64,000 nt of DNA from an uncultured Sphingomonas sp. (GTDB lineage: Bacteria > Pseudomonadota > Alphaproteobacteria > Sphingomonadales > Sphingomonadaceae), in assembly GCF_913062585.1 (NCBI RefSeq), contig NZ_CAJXWX010000025.1, forward strand, positions 1 through 64,000. The letters are read 5' to 3'. The translations under genes were made by a program, and so were the position numbers. Positions 29,983-38,435 of the stretch are shown here, piece by piece. The notes below the pieces were generated by a model that was not told the DNA's origin, ran no database searches, and worked only from the letters and a program-made list of their open reading frames with translations. Position 1 is the stretch's first letter. Every line of letters begins with the position of its first letter.

Positions 29983-30684
29983 ATGACCACTACCCCCAAC
30001 ATCGTCATCCTCACCGGCGCGGGCATTTCCGCCGAGTCCGGGATCGCCACCTTTCGCGGCCCTGGCGGGCTGTGGGAGGGGCACCGGGTCGAGGATGTCT
30101 GCACGCCCGAGGCGCTCGCCGCCGATCCCGATCTGGTCCACCGCTTCTACGATCTGCGGCGGGCGGCCTTGGCCACGGTGGCGTCCAACCCCGCGCATGA
30201 GGCGCTGGCGCGGCTGGACCGGGAATGGCCCGGCGAATTGCTGATCGTCACGCAGAATGTCGACGATCTGCACGAGCGAGCGGGTGCGACGCGGATGCTG
30301 CACATGCACGGCGCGCTGAAGCAGGCGCTGTGCGCGGCCTGTGGGGAGCGGTTCGAGTGGGACGGTGCGCTGCCGCCGGGCACGCCCTGCCCCGCCTGTG
30401 GCGCGCCGCGCCTGCGGCCCGACATCGTGTTCTTCGGCGAGATTCCCTACGACATGGACCGGATCGAGGCTGCCCTGGCGCAGGCCGATCTGTTCGTGTC
30501 GATCGGCACCTCGGGCGCGGTCTATCCGGCGGCCGGGTTCGTGCGGATGGCGAGCGCATATGGCGCGGCGACGCTGGAGCTGAATCTCGATCGGTCGGAG
30601 GGCAGCGGCTGGTTCGACGAGAGCCGCCTGGGGCCGGCAGGGGAACGCGTCCCCGAATGGGTGGCGCAGATGCTCAGCCGGTGA
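29983..30684 (+). CDS. cobB: NAD-dependent protein deacylase, sirtuin CobB type
   Basis: Removes acyl groups from lysines using NAD, 233 aa. The NAD-binding GAGISAESGIATFRGPGGLW, TQNVDDLH, the catalytic His in LHMHGAL, and two zinc-binding Cys pairs (CAAC and CPAC) are visible. The FYDLRR segment has the Tyr-X-X-Arg pair of class III sirtuins, which in known members confers desuccinylase activity in addition to deacetylation. The 3' end overlaps the convergent phosphatase gene by 11 nt. Confidence 0.95.
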   Translation: MTTTPNIVILTGAGISAESGIATFRGPGGLWEGHRVEDVCTPEALAADPDLVHRFYDLRRAALATVASNPAHEALARLDREWPGELLIVTQNVDDLHERAGATRMLHMHGALKQALCAACGERFEWDGALPPGTPCPACGAPRLRPDIVFFGEIPYDMDRIEAALAQADLFVSIGTSGAVYPAAGFVRMASAYGAATLELNLDRSEGSGWFDESRLGPAGERVPEWVAQMLSR

Positions 30685-31465
30685 CGGGCACGATGACCTC
30701 GCGGGCGCGGGGGGCGAGCCGTTCGACCGCCGGTCCCTGAAGACCCCGCGCCGTCACCAGCACGCCAAAGGCACGCGGATCCGGCTTGTTGAAGAGCAAG
30801 GGCTGGCCCAGCGCATCGGCGACCCCCGCCCCGGCTTCGGACGCGATCAGCGCGGCGGCGGCGATGTCCCACTCATTGCCCCAGCGCAACGTGGCGACCA
30901 GATCGGCCTCGTCGGCGGCGACCATGGCGATGCGCAACGCGATCGAGTTGGGCTTGAACACCGCGACCAGATCGCGGTCGGCCTTGGGCAACGCATCGAC
31001 GGGCACCCGCGCGCCCGGCATCTGGCGGCAATAGCCCGCGCTCAGCGGGCTGCCATTGCGGGTCGCGCCATGCCCTGCCCGGGCCAGCCACAATTCCCCG
31101 CGCGCGGGCGCGGCCAGCACGCCGATCACCGGCACCCCGTCCTCGACCAGCGCGACCGACACCGCCCAGCCTTCGCGGCCCCGGATATAGTCGCGCGTGC
31201 CGTCGATCGGATCGACCACCCAGACGCGGCGCGCCGCCAGCCGGTCGGGCTTGTCCGCCGTCTCCTCCGACAGCCAGCCCGCATCGGGGATCAGGGCGTG
31301 GAGCCGGGCGTGGAGCATCCGGTCGACGTCCAGATCGACCTCGCACACCGGGCTGCCCGGCGTTTTCTCCCACTGGCGGAAATCGGTACGCCAGCGGGCG
31401 AGCGCCATCGCCGCCGCCTCGCGCGCCGCCGCGACGACCGCCGGGACCAGTTCAGCCGCTGGCAA
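30674..31465 (-). CDS. Inositol monophosphatase family, CysQ-like phosphatase
   Basis: A 263-residue Mg-dependent sugar/nucleotide phosphatase. The metal sites are seen in WLSEETADKPDR, VVDPIDGTRDYIRG (about residues 83-96) and the C-terminal WDIAAAALIASEAG. The arrangement fits the 3'(2'),5'-bisphosphate nucleotidase (CysQ) group, which recycles PAP, but an inositol-phosphatase role cannot be excluded. The start is a TTG lying within the end of pmbA (14-nt overlap); an in-frame ATG 19 codons later is the fallback. Co-transcribed with pmbA. Confidence 0.85.
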   Translation of the reverse strand: MPAAELVPAVVAAAREAAAMALARWRTDFRQWEKTPGSPVCEVDLDVDRMLHARLHALIPDAGWLSEETADKPDRLAARRVWVVDPIDGTRDYIRGREGWAVSVALVEDGVPVIGVLAAPARGELWLARAGHGATRNGSPLSAGYCRQMPGARVPVDALPKADRDLVAVFKPNSIALRIAMVAADEADLVATLRWGNEWDIAAAALIASEAGAGVADALGQPLLFNKPDPRAFGVLVTARGLQGPAVERLAPRAREVIVPVTG

Positions 31466-32798
31466 TCGTCATTCCATCGACGCGCAGGGTCGGCACATTG
31501 ACGCCGTAGCGGAATTCCAGGTCGTTGGCCGGGGTCATGGCAAGGAACATATCCTTCAGATTACCTGCCACGGTGAACTCCGCAACCGGCTCGGCGATCC
31601 GTCCGTCGACGATGCGAAAGCCCGCCGCGCCCCGGCTATAGTCGCCGGTGACGGGATTCACCCCGCTGCCGATCAGCTCGGTCACATAGATGCCGTCGGC
31701 GATGTCGGCGATCAGCGTCTCGACCGGCACGCGGCCCGCCGCCATGAACAGGTTGCTGGTCGACACGCCCGGCCCGCCCGCCGTGCCCCGCGCGGCATGG
31801 CCGGTCGGCTCCAGCCCCAGCTGCCGGGCCGAGGCGGAGTCGAGCAGCCATGTCTCCAACACCCCGTCCTCGACGATCGCGGTCGGCGACACGGCAAGCC
31901 CCTCGCCATCAAAGGGACGCGAGCGCAGGCCATGCGGGCGGTGGGGATCGTCCTCGATCCGGATACCCTCGGCCATCACCCGCTCGCCCAGACGGTCGAG
32001 CAGGAAGCTGGTCCGCCGCGTGATCGCCGCGCCCGCGATCGCCGAGACGAGATGCCCGACCAGCGACGAGCCGACACGCGGGTCGTAGACGACCGGCATG
32101 GTGCCGCTCGCCGGCTTGCCCGGATTCAGCCGTGCGACGGCCCGCTCGCCCGCGCGGATGCCGATCGCCTCTGGGCTTTCCAGCAGGCGGCGCAGGCGGG
32201 CACCGTGATGGGCATAGTCGCGCTGCATGGCGGCCCCCTCGCCCGCGACCACGCTGACCGACAGGCCATAGCCGGTGGCGGCATAGCCCGCCGCGAAGCC
32301 GTGGCTGGTGGCGAGCGCCGAGACGACGCGGGAAGCAGACGCGCCCGCCCCTTCCGAATTGGTCACGCCCGCCACGGCGCGCGCGGCCTCCTCCGCCTCC
32401 AGCGCGGCGGCGCGCAACGCCTCGGGCGCGACCTCGCCGCCATCGTCCAGGTCAAGCATCGGCGGCGCGCCGTGCAGCAGCCGCTCCTGCGGGGCCAGGC
32501 CCGCCCAGCGATCCTCGGGCGCCTCGCGCGCCATGGCGACGGCGCGCTCGACGGCACGGTCCATCGCATCGCCCGACAGGTCCGAGGTCGAAACGCTCGC
32601 CGAGCGCCGCCCGACGAACACGCGCAGGCCCAGCTCCTCGCTCTCCGACCGTCCGACATCCTCCAGCGCGCCGAGGCGCACCGACACCTCCAGCGCGGCA
32701 TCGGCAGCAAAGACCGCGTCGGCGGCGTCGGCGCCGGCGGCACGGGCACGGGCAACGATATCGGCGGCCCGGTCGCGGGCCTGTTCGGGGGTCAACAT
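31452..32798 (-). CDS. pmbA: Metalloprotease-related protein PmbA/TldE
   Basis: TldE subunit type, 448 aa; with TldD it forms a heterodimeric protease implicated in microcin maturation and CcdA degradation. The N-terminal alpha/beta domain (GALEDVGRSESEELGLRVFV) and the C-terminal barrel (GVVETWLLDSASARQLGL-like block and TSNLFMAAG, IGSGVNPVTGDYSRGAAGF) are as in the family. TldE lacks the HExxH zinc motif of TldD, and none is seen here. TldD is not in the window. The CysQ-like gene overlaps its end. Confidence 0.93.
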   Translation of the reverse strand: MLTPEQARDRAADIVARARAAGADAADAVFAADAALEVSVRLGALEDVGRSESEELGLRVFVGRRSASVSTSDLSGDAMDRAVERAVAMAREAPEDRWAGLAPQERLLHGAPPMLDLDDGGEVAPEALRAAALEAEEAARAVAGVTNSEGAGASASRVVSALATSHGFAAGYAATGYGLSVSVVAGEGAAMQRDYAHHGARLRRLLESPEAIGIRAGERAVARLNPGKPASGTMPVVYDPRVGSSLVGHLVSAIAGAAITRRTSFLLDRLGERVMAEGIRIEDDPHRPHGLRSRPFDGEGLAVSPTAIVEDGVLETWLLDSASARQLGLEPTGHAARGTAGGPGVSTSNLFMAAGRVPVETLIADIADGIYVTELIGSGVNPVTGDYSRGAAGFRIVDGRIAEPVAEFTVAGNLKDMFLAMTPANDLEFRYGVNVPTLRVDGMTIASG

Positions 32799-33125
32799 GG
32801 GTACGGACTTAGGAGGGCGAGGGACGGGATGCCAGCCCTGACCACGTCATGATTCTGCGGCAGAGGCAGCGCTAATCCCTATGGTTTCTATCCAGGACCG
32901 GTCCTTCCAAAGTGTGGGAGCGGTCGAAACCGGGGCGATTACGCCGCCTGTATCCGTCAACCGAGCGGATACGGGCCGACTATCGTCCTTAGCGAATGGC
33001 CGTGCCTCCGGCTCGGCGGACAGCGTTTCCTTGCCGGGTTTTGATTGGCTCCACCACAGCTGGCCGGATATGATGGACGGGACAGCCCAATGCGGTGCGG
33101 TTGGCACGGGTGCGAAGGGAAAATT
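32799..33125. other. Gap without recognisable gene
   Basis: This 327-nt stretch lies between divergent pmbA and a small secreted-protein gene. A short open frame (32881-33129) exists but has no Shine-Dalgarno and no recognisable features, and it overlaps the next gene's start. No hairpin with T-run is seen. It presumably contains both promoters. Confidence 0.5.
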
Positions 33126-33590
33126 ATGATCGTGATGGCCGTGGCATTCGCTCAAGCGGCTCCGGGCTTGCCCGCCCGGCATGAACGGCATGTTCCCGAA
33201 ACGCCCAAAATTGCAGAATGCCGCTTCACCCAAGCAACGACCCGCTTCGACTCTCTCAAGGCACTGCCCGAACCGATTCGGGCGGAGATCGCCCGCTTTT
33301 TCAAGAACGGCGGCGGGCTGGCCGAGGCGGGCGGCGAATTCAACAGCACCGATGTGATCGACGCCCATATCCCTGGCGCGCGTTTCATCCGGGCCTATCA
33401 CACGCAAGATACATGGTTCATCTGGTGGGAGCGCGGCGGATTCGTTCATAGCCTGCTGACCCTTGCGCTAACTAGAACGCAGGAGGCGACGAGCGGACCG
33501 GTATTTCGGGTGACGCCCGGGAGCATCTTTACGGGCGATCTCTGCGCAGGATCGAACGCCTTTCTACTAGGGGTGCGGGCAGCCAACTGA
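33126..33590 (+). CDS. Hypothetical protein, possibly exported
   Basis: A 154-residue product. The N-terminus (MIVMAVAFAQAAPGLPA) is a short, weak signal-like segment. The rest is soluble, with RFDSLKALPEPIRAEIARFF in the middle and an aromatic-rich TWFIWWERGGFVHSLL segment; it resembles no domain I know. The ATG follows AAGGGA by 7 nt. The gene ends near a small membrane protein ORF and the convergent glycosylase. Confidence 0.55.
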   Translation: MIVMAVAFAQAAPGLPARHERHVPETPKIAECRFTQATTRFDSLKALPEPIRAEIARFFKNGGGLAEAGGEFNSTDVIDAHIPGARFIRAYHTQDTWFIWWERGGFVHSLLTLALTRTQEATSGPVFRVTPGSIFTGDLCAGSNAFLLGVRAAN

Positions 33591-33621
33591 ACCGCCAGAT
33601 GCCCGGCGCGTTACATTCGGC

Positions 33622-33837
33622 ATGGGCAACTCCCCCGAGAATCGAAGCCAGACGCGGTCTTATAATATGGGGGTAGCGTCCCTTACGGCCGGTAATGGCG
33701 CGCGGATTCGGGTAAAGGTGCGAATTTCCACCACCGGCCTGATCGCGATCGGCGGCCTTGTCTCGTCGATCCTGCTGTCCACAGCCGTCCTGGTCGGTGT
33801 CGCGACACGGCACCTGCCCCGGCGCGAAAGTCGGTAG
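33622..33837 (+). CDS. Small single-pass membrane protein, unknown
   Basis: A 71-codon frame whose second half encodes a basic stretch followed by a hydrophobic helix (TTGLIAIGGLVSSILLSTAV) and a short basic tail. The first 32 codons have no Shine-Dalgarno and unremarkable composition; translation may instead begin at the GTG at 33718, which would give a 39-residue membrane peptide. Convergent with the glycosylase gene, with stop codons 1 nt apart. Confidence 0.35.
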   Translation: MGNSPENRSQTRSYNMGVASLTAGNGARIRVKVRISTTGLIAIGGLVSSILLSTAVLVGVATRHLPRRESR

Positions 33838-33838
33838 G

Positions 33839-34468
33839 CTATACCGGCGCGGCGTCCGCCCCGGCGCCATAATGGTGCCAGGTGAAGATCGCGAGCGCGC
33901 TGCGGTGGGGGCGAAAGGCATCGGCCAGCGCACGGACCTGTTTTTCCGAGGGTCGTGCGTCGTGCCCCAGGATGCGCCCCATCTCGATCTGCACCGCCAG
34001 ATCGCCCGCTGGCCAGATATCGGTGCGGCCTTCAGCAAAGAGCAGATAGACCTCCGCCGACCAGCGGCCGATGCCCTTGACCGCGACCAGCTTTGCGATC
34101 GCTTCCTCGTCATCCGCCGGCAGGTCGGCCAGGTTCAGGCGGCCGCTCGTCACCTCCTCGGCCAGGCTGCGCAGATAGCCCGCTTTCTGGCGCGAGATGC
34201 CGGCGCCGCGCAGTTCCTCATCGGTGACGCCGTGTAGGCGCGTCGGATCGGTGGCATCGCCGAGCAACTCGTTCAGCCGCCGCCAATGCGCATCGGCCGA
34301 GGCGACGGACACCTGTTGGCCCAGGATCGTGCGGACCAGCGTCGCATAGCCCCGCGCCCGGATCCGGGGCGCGGGATAGCCGATCCGGGCGATCGCGGCG
34401 GCGATGGCGGGCTCGGCGGCGGCCAGCGCGTCGAGACTTTCGCGAATTTGTTCGGCACTCAGGCCCAT
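33839..34468 (-). CDS. DNA-3-methyladenine glycosylase, AlkA-like HhH-GPD
   Basis: Base-excision repair glycosylase for alkylated purines, 209 aa. The helix-hairpin-helix KGIGRWSAEVYLL precedes the catalytic Asp in IWPAGDLAVQ, as in AlkA. The N-terminal AdaA/AlkA extra domain is absent, so this is the compact single-domain type (MAG-like). The segment RTILGQQVSVASA forms the conserved N-terminal helix of the fold. It is divergent from the ferredoxin gene. Confidence 0.9.
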   Translation of the reverse strand: MGLSAEQIRESLDALAAAEPAIAAAIARIGYPAPRIRARGYATLVRTILGQQVSVASADAHWRRLNELLGDATDPTRLHGVTDEELRGAGISRQKAGYLRSLAEEVTSGRLNLADLPADDEEAIAKLVAVKGIGRWSAEVYLLFAEGRTDIWPAGDLAVQIEMGRILGHDARPSEKQVRALADAFRPHRSALAIFTWHHYGAGADAAPV

Positions 34469-34537
34469 GATGCTTGATCCGCGCGTTCAGGCCCGGCAGA
34501 GGCGCTTTCAATACCAGGGCCGACAAGGAGAATGGAC

Positions 34538-34855
34538 ATGCCCAAGCTTATCGTCGTGACCCGCGACGGGGAAGAACGCGAAATCGACGGCGAGGCCGGT
34601 CTGTCGGTGATGGAAGTCATCCGCGACGCCGGCGTCGACGAGCTGCTGGCGCTGTGCGGCGGATGCTGTTCCTGCGCGACCTGCCATGTGCATGTCGATC
34701 CGGAATTTGCGGATTCGCTGCCCGCGATCGGGCCGGACGAGGACGATCTGCTCGATTCGACCAGCGACCGCGACGCGACCTCGCGCCTGTCGTGCCAGCT
34801 GCCCTTCGGTGCGGCGCAGGACGGAATGCGGGTGCGGATCGCGGCGGAGGACTGA
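34538..34855 (+). CDS. [2Fe-2S] ferredoxin, adrenodoxin/terpredoxin type
   Basis: A 105-residue soluble electron carrier. The cluster-binding pattern Cys-X5-Cys-X2-Cys ... Cys is visible ([15 protein letters not shown], and SCQLPFG near the C-terminus). Such proteins serve cytochromes P450, dioxygenases or Fe-S assembly; no partner is next to it. The second ATG (MPKLIVV) lies 7 nt after AAGGAG and is preferred to the ATG that overlaps this signal. A strong terminator follows. Confidence 0.92.
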   Translation: MPKLIVVTRDGEEREIDGEAGLSVMEVIRDAGVDELLALCGGCCSCATCHVHVDPEFADSLPAIGPDEDDLLDSTSDRDATSRLSCQLPFGAAQDGMRVRIAAED

Positions 34856-34880
34856 CGGCGCATTGCGCGTGAACGTCGGA

Positions 34881-34909
34881 GGGCGGGGTTTCGGCCCCGC
34901 CCTTTTTTT
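34881..34909 (+). terminator. Intrinsic terminator of the ferredoxin gene
   Basis: GGGCGGGG (34881-34888) pairs perfectly with CCCCGCCC (34895-34902) around a 6-nt loop TTTCGG, followed by seven T. It lies 25 nt after the ferredoxin stop. Confidence 0.92.
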
Positions 34910-34930
34910 GTTCGCGGACTGGAATCCCTT

Positions 34931-35019
34931 GGCCTTCGACTTCGCTCAAGCTGAACGGAGGAAGGGGATGGTGGCCACGCGTACCAACATCCGTTCAGCC
35001 TGAGCGAAGTCGAAGGCCA
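34931..35019. repeat. Paired family A repeats
   Basis: Inverted copy (34931-34958, GGCCTTCGACTTCGCTCAAG...) followed by a forward copy (34991-35019). They can pair as a hairpin of about 25 bp with a 32-nt loop. The element sits between the convergent ferredoxin and rlmB genes. Confidence 0.8.
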
Positions 35020-35092
35020 CGCTCCGCAATCGCCAACGATCCGCTCTACGCGCAAAAACGAGCGGCAGGACCGACCCCGCCGCTCCAGACCA

Positions 35093-35836
35093 TCACCGCG
35101 CCGCCACCGCATACAGCGCGATCGCCGCCGCGTTGGAGACGTTCAGGCTCTCCACCTTCGAGCTGATCGGCAGCTTGGCGAGTTCGTCGCAATGCGCCTC
35201 GGTATTCTGGCGCATCCCCTCGCCTTCCGCGCCCAGCACGATGCAGATGCGCTGCGTGCCCATCGCCTGTGCGAGCGTCTGGCTGGCATGGCCGGTCAGG
35301 CCGATGCGCCAGAAGCCGGCTTCCGCAATCTCGTCGAGCGCACGCGACAGGTTCACCACGCGCACCCACGGCACCGTCTCCAGCGCGCCGCTGGCCGAAC
35401 GGGCGACCGTGCCCGATTCGGGCGGCGCGTGGCGGTCCTGGGTCACGATGCCCACCGCATCGAAGGCGGCGGCCGAGCGCAGGATCGCGCCGACATTGTG
35501 CGGGTCGGTCACCTGGTCGAGCACGACGAGCGGCCGTTGATTGTCCTGCACCTCATGGAGGAGATCGCCCAGCCAGATATCCTCCAGCGGATCGACCTCG
35601 GCCACCAGGCCCTGGTGCGGTGCGTCGGCGGGGACCAGGCGGCCCAGATCGGCGGCATCGGCATAGGTGATCGGCACCACCGGCGGCAGGTCGAGCGCGG
35701 CCAGCGCCTCGCGCGTGCCCCAGATCTTGCGCACCGTCCGGTTGGGATTGGCGAGCGCCGCCGTCACCGCATGCCGTCCCCAGAAGCGGGGGCGGTTGGA
35801 TGAAGCCTGGCTGGGGCGATGTCCTCGGCGTGCCAT
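35093..35836 (-). CDS. rlmB: 23S rRNA (guanosine-2'-O)-methyltransferase RlmB, TrmH family
   Basis: SPOUT methyltransferase of 247 aa that methylates the ribose of G2251 in 23S rRNA. The N-terminal substrate-binding domain (FWGRHAVTAALANP) is followed by the SPOUT motifs VLDQVTDPHNVGAILRSAAAF (motif 1), LVLGAEGEGM-like block (IVLGAEGEGMR, motif 2) and SLNVSNAAAIALY (motif 3, knot). Its ATG shares a base with the TGA of the upstream M28 peptidase gene (TGATG), so translation is coupled. Confidence 0.94.
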   Translation of the reverse strand: MARRGHRPSQASSNRPRFWGRHAVTAALANPNRTVRKIWGTREALAALDLPPVVPITYADAADLGRLVPADAPHQGLVAEVDPLEDIWLGDLLHEVQDNQRPLVVLDQVTDPHNVGAILRSAAAFDAVGIVTQDRHAPPESGTVARSASGALETVPWVRVVNLSRALDEIAEAGFWRIGLTGHASQTLAQAMGTQRICIVLGAEGEGMRQNTEAHCDELAKLPISSKVESLNVSNAAAIALYAVAAR

Positions 35837-37446
35837 CAGTCGTCGTTGTCCGTAAAGTCAAAGGGTTTGGTCGTCGCCGGTTGCGTCGGCACCGGCGGGC
35901 GCGGCAACGCCTTGTCCGCATTCGCCGCCGCGAGCAAGACCCCGGCGAGCACGACCGAAGCCTGGCGCATGTCGTCGCCCTTCAGATGGTCGAAGGTATC
36001 GGCCGAGCTGTGATGCGTCCGACTGCCATAATCCAGCGGGTCCTGGATGAACTGATAGCCCTGCACGCCGATCGCCTGCATGAAGACATGGTCGGTGCCG
36101 CCGGTCGTCCGCTGCACGACATTGCCTGCGCCCAGCGAGGCATAGGGCGACAGCCATTCCTTCAGCATCGGCACTGCCGCCGGATTGTTCTCGGCATACA
36201 GCCCGCGCAGCTTGCCCGAGCCATTGTCGATGTTGAAATAGGCCGCGAGGTCGCCGTAACCGGGCTTCGTCGTGATCGGCCAGCGATTGGTCCAGCCATA
36301 ATAGCGTTTCAGGCCCGATTGCGGCGCATCGTCAGGCCGCCCGCGCGTCGCCAGATGCTGTTCGACATAGGCCATGGAGCCAAGAATCCCCTGCTCCTCG
36401 CCCGACCAGAGCGCGAAGCGGATGGTGCGCTTCGGGCGCTGGCCGGTGGCGGCCAGGATACGCGCGGCCTCCATGACCATCGCGCTGCCCGCCGCATTGT
36501 CGGAGGCGCCGTCGCCCGCGACCCAGCTGTCGAGATGCGCGCCCGCCATCACATAACCCGCCTTCGGGTCGCTGCCGGGGATCTCGGCGATGATGTTGTA
36601 CGCATTGACGTCACTGTCGTCGTACCGGACGTCGCTCAGGACTTCGAGCATGGGCGCCGGACCGACCTTGGTCAGCCGCGCGAGGCGGCGATAATCCTCG
36701 GCGGCCAGCTCGATGCCAGGGACGGCGGGCGTCTCACCGCGCCCGAACAGATAGCCTTCGCCATGCACCAGCTTACCGTCGCGATAGCTCTGCGTGACGT
36801 ACGCCACCGCGCCCTCGGCCTTGAGGAAGGCGTCGAGCTTCTGCGCGAAGTCCAGCCGCTTCAACCGCCGGTCGGCGCTTTCCGGATCATGCTCGGGCTG
36901 TACATAGACGTCGAGCTTCGAAATATCCTCGCCGGTCAGGCGGCGGAAGGGCGCGGTGCCGGGTTCGTCGCCGGTGCCGGGCAGCGAGACCATCACGATC
37001 TTGCCGCGCAGCTGCCCCCGCCATTTGTCGAAGTCCCGCTCCCGCTTCATCGGCGCAACGATCACCGGCGCGGTCACCGTGCCGTTGGTGCCGGGCGTCC
37101 AGGCGATGGGAATGGCGGTCAGTTGCAGCGGACGGGGGCTGACCATCCGCACGCTCGCCCGCTCGATCGACCAGCCGCGCCCGAAGGCGAAGCCCTCCTT
37201 ATGAACGTTCTTCAGACCCCATTTCGCGAATTGCTCGGCGGTCCAGGCTTCGGCGGTGCGCATCGCCGGGCTGTTGGTCATGCGCGGGCCGATCACGTCG
37301 GTCAGATGCTCGGCGGTCTGCATGACCTGGCTGTGATTCATCCCCTCGTCGATCAGCCGATTGGCGGCGCTGCGGTCCTGGGCCGACGCGACGGCCGCAG
37401 GCAGCAGGGCGACCGCCGCGACGGCGGCGAGCAAGGATGGACGCAT
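35836..37446 (-). CDS. Secreted M28-family zinc aminopeptidase
   Basis: A 536-residue periplasmic or secreted peptidase. A signal peptide (MRPSLLAAVAAVALLPAAVA) is followed by a PA domain inserted in the N-terminal half, and the M28 catalytic domain with zinc ligands in GAHLDSWVAGDGASDNAAGS (His, Asp), the Glu-Glu of WSGEEQGILGS, the Asp of NIDNGSGK and the His of SRTHHSSADTFDHL. The ATG at the signal peptide is preferred; an in-frame extension runs about 55 codons upstream into the tRNA region. It ends in a TGATG overlap with rlmB. Confidence 0.92.
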   Translation of the reverse strand: MRPSLLAAVAAVALLPAAVASAQDRSAANRLIDEGMNHSQVMQTAEHLTDVIGPRMTNSPAMRTAEAWTAEQFAKWGLKNVHKEGFAFGRGWSIERASVRMVSPRPLQLTAIPIAWTPGTNGTVTAPVIVAPMKRERDFDKWRGQLRGKIVMVSLPGTGDEPGTAPFRRLTGEDISKLDVYVQPEHDPESADRRLKRLDFAQKLDAFLKAEGAVAYVTQSYRDGKLVHGEGYLFGRGETPAVPGIELAAEDYRRLARLTKVGPAPMLEVLSDVRYDDSDVNAYNIIAEIPGSDPKAGYVMAGAHLDSWVAGDGASDNAAGSAMVMEAARILAATGQRPKRTIRFALWSGEEQGILGSMAYVEQHLATRGRPDDAPQSGLKRYYGWTNRWPITTKPGYGDLAAYFNIDNGSGKLRGLYAENNPAAVPMLKEWLSPYASLGAGNVVQRTTGGTDHVFMQAIGVQGYQFIQDPLDYGSRTHHSSADTFDHLKGDDMRQASVVLAGVLLAAANADKALPRPPVPTQPATTKPFDFTDNDD

Positions 37447-37614
37447 TTGGATCGAACCCCCGGATGACTTCGTAATGGGACAAAGGCTATGGCCCAAGTC
37501 CGGACGATGCAAGCAAGCGGATCGGCCGGTGCAGGCAAAAACCCGCAAAACGGCGTTGACAGGCCGCGCCAGCTTCGGCATTGGGCGCGCCTCGCTCCGA
37601 TGGAGTGACACCCC

Positions 37615-37699
37615 GGAAGGGTGGCCGAGTGGTTAAAGGCAGCAGACTGTAAATCTGCCCGCGTGAGCGTACACTGGTTCGAATCCAGTCCCTTCCACC
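37615..37699 (+). tRNA. tRNA-Tyr (anticodon GTA)
   Basis: An 85-nt class II tRNA with a long variable arm. Acceptor GGAAGGG pairs with CCCTTCC, discriminator A, encoded CCA. The anticodon stem GCAGA/TCTGC encloses loop CTGTAAA, giving anticodon GTA. The variable arm CCGCGTGAGCGTACA and T arm CTGG TTCGAAT CCAG are in place. Confidence 0.97.
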
Positions 37700-37744
37700 A
37701 TCCCCGCCGATCGGCTAGGGTCGAAAACGGCGCTGGATACTCGA

Positions 37745-37818
37745 GCGGGTATAGCACAATGGTAGTGCAGCAGCCTTCCAAGCTGAATACACGGGTTCGA
37801 TTCCCGTTACCCGCTCCA
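37745..37818 (+). tRNA. tRNA-Gly (anticodon TCC)
   Basis: A 74-nt cloverleaf: acceptor GCGGGTA pairs with TACCCGC, discriminator T, encoded CCA; the anticodon loop CTTCCAA gives anticodon TCC for GGA codons; T arm ACGGG TTCGATT CCCGT. It lies 45 nt downstream of tRNA-Tyr. Part of it is repeated just downstream. Confidence 0.96.
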
Positions 37819-37838
37819 AACTTTCTCCGACATCGCCG

Positions 37839-37865
37839 GTGCAGCAGCCTTCCAAGCTGAATACA
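37839..37865 (+). repeat. 27-nt duplicate of the tRNA-Gly anticodon arm
   Basis: Bases 37839-37865 repeat 37765-37791 (end of the D arm, the whole anticodon arm and the variable region of tRNA-Gly) without a mismatch. The offset is 74 nt, the length of the tRNA. No acceptor or T arm follows, so it is a fragment, not a gene. It could be a scar from loss of a tandem tRNA copy or from an integrated element. Confidence 0.85.
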
Positions 37866-37937
37866 TTGCGGCTTGAGACTTGACCTATACGTCAGCACGC
37901 GCCACTCCCCGCCGCGATTTCACTGGAGTTACGCGTC

Positions 37938-38246
37938 ATGGCATCGGTCAATTTCGACATCCCCCACAATCTGGGCCATGCCGAGGCGCGCCGCCGCATC
38001 GAACAGGGCCTGCCCAAGCTGGAGGCGCATATTCCCGGCGGGGGCCAGGTGACGTCCGAATGGCCCGCCGACGACCGGCTGATGCTGACCATCATCGCGA
38101 TGGGCCAGACGGTGAAGGCCGACATGGACATCGCCGACGACAGCTTGCGGGGTACGGTGGCGATCCCGATGATGCTGTCGATGATGGCCGGGCCGATCGG
38201 CGAGTTCGTGAAGACCAGCGCCGAGAAGATGCTGGCCAAGGCGTAA
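37938..38246 (+). CDS. Polyhydroxyalkanoic acid granule-region protein
   Basis: A 102-residue soluble protein of the family named after genes next to PHA synthesis operons (PHA_gran_rgn). Begins MASVNFDIPHNLGHAEARRR; a C-terminal helix GPIGEFVKTSAEKMLAKA is typical. The molecular function is unsettled. No PHA synthesis genes are in the window. It starts 120 nt after tRNA-Gly and is followed by a family B palindrome. Confidence 0.75.
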   Translation: MASVNFDIPHNLGHAEARRRIEQGLPKLEAHIPGGGQVTSEWPADDRLMLTIIAMGQTVKADMDIADDSLRGTVAIPMMLSMMAGPIGEFVKTSAEKMLAKA

Positions 38247-38250
38247 AAGA

Positions 38251-38376
38251 TCCTCCCCGGCACGGGGAGGTGCCAGCGCGGATGCGCTGACGGAGGGGGC
38301 TTCCACGAGGGACGACCTTGGCCGCACGCCCCCTCCACCATGCTCCGCATGGTCCCCCTCCCCGTGCCGGGGAGGA
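38251..38376. repeat. Intergenic palindrome, family B
   Basis: Same architecture as the element after pgi: a short hairpin CCTCCCCGGCACGGGGAGG at the left, complementary GACGGAGGGGGC / CCCCCTCCACC arms, and CTCCCCGTGCCGGGGAG at the right. It lies between the PHA-region gene and the DUF2721 gene. Confidence 0.75.
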
Positions 38377-38435
38377 TTGCAGGAAGGTCACTTCCCCCTT
38401 GCCCCGCCCGGCATGACACGCCACCATTTCCGGCG

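Noticed and set aside
32881..33129. 82-codon open frame ahead of the hypothetical gene at 33126
   Set aside because: No Shine-Dalgarno, no recognisable features, and it overlaps the better-supported downstream start.
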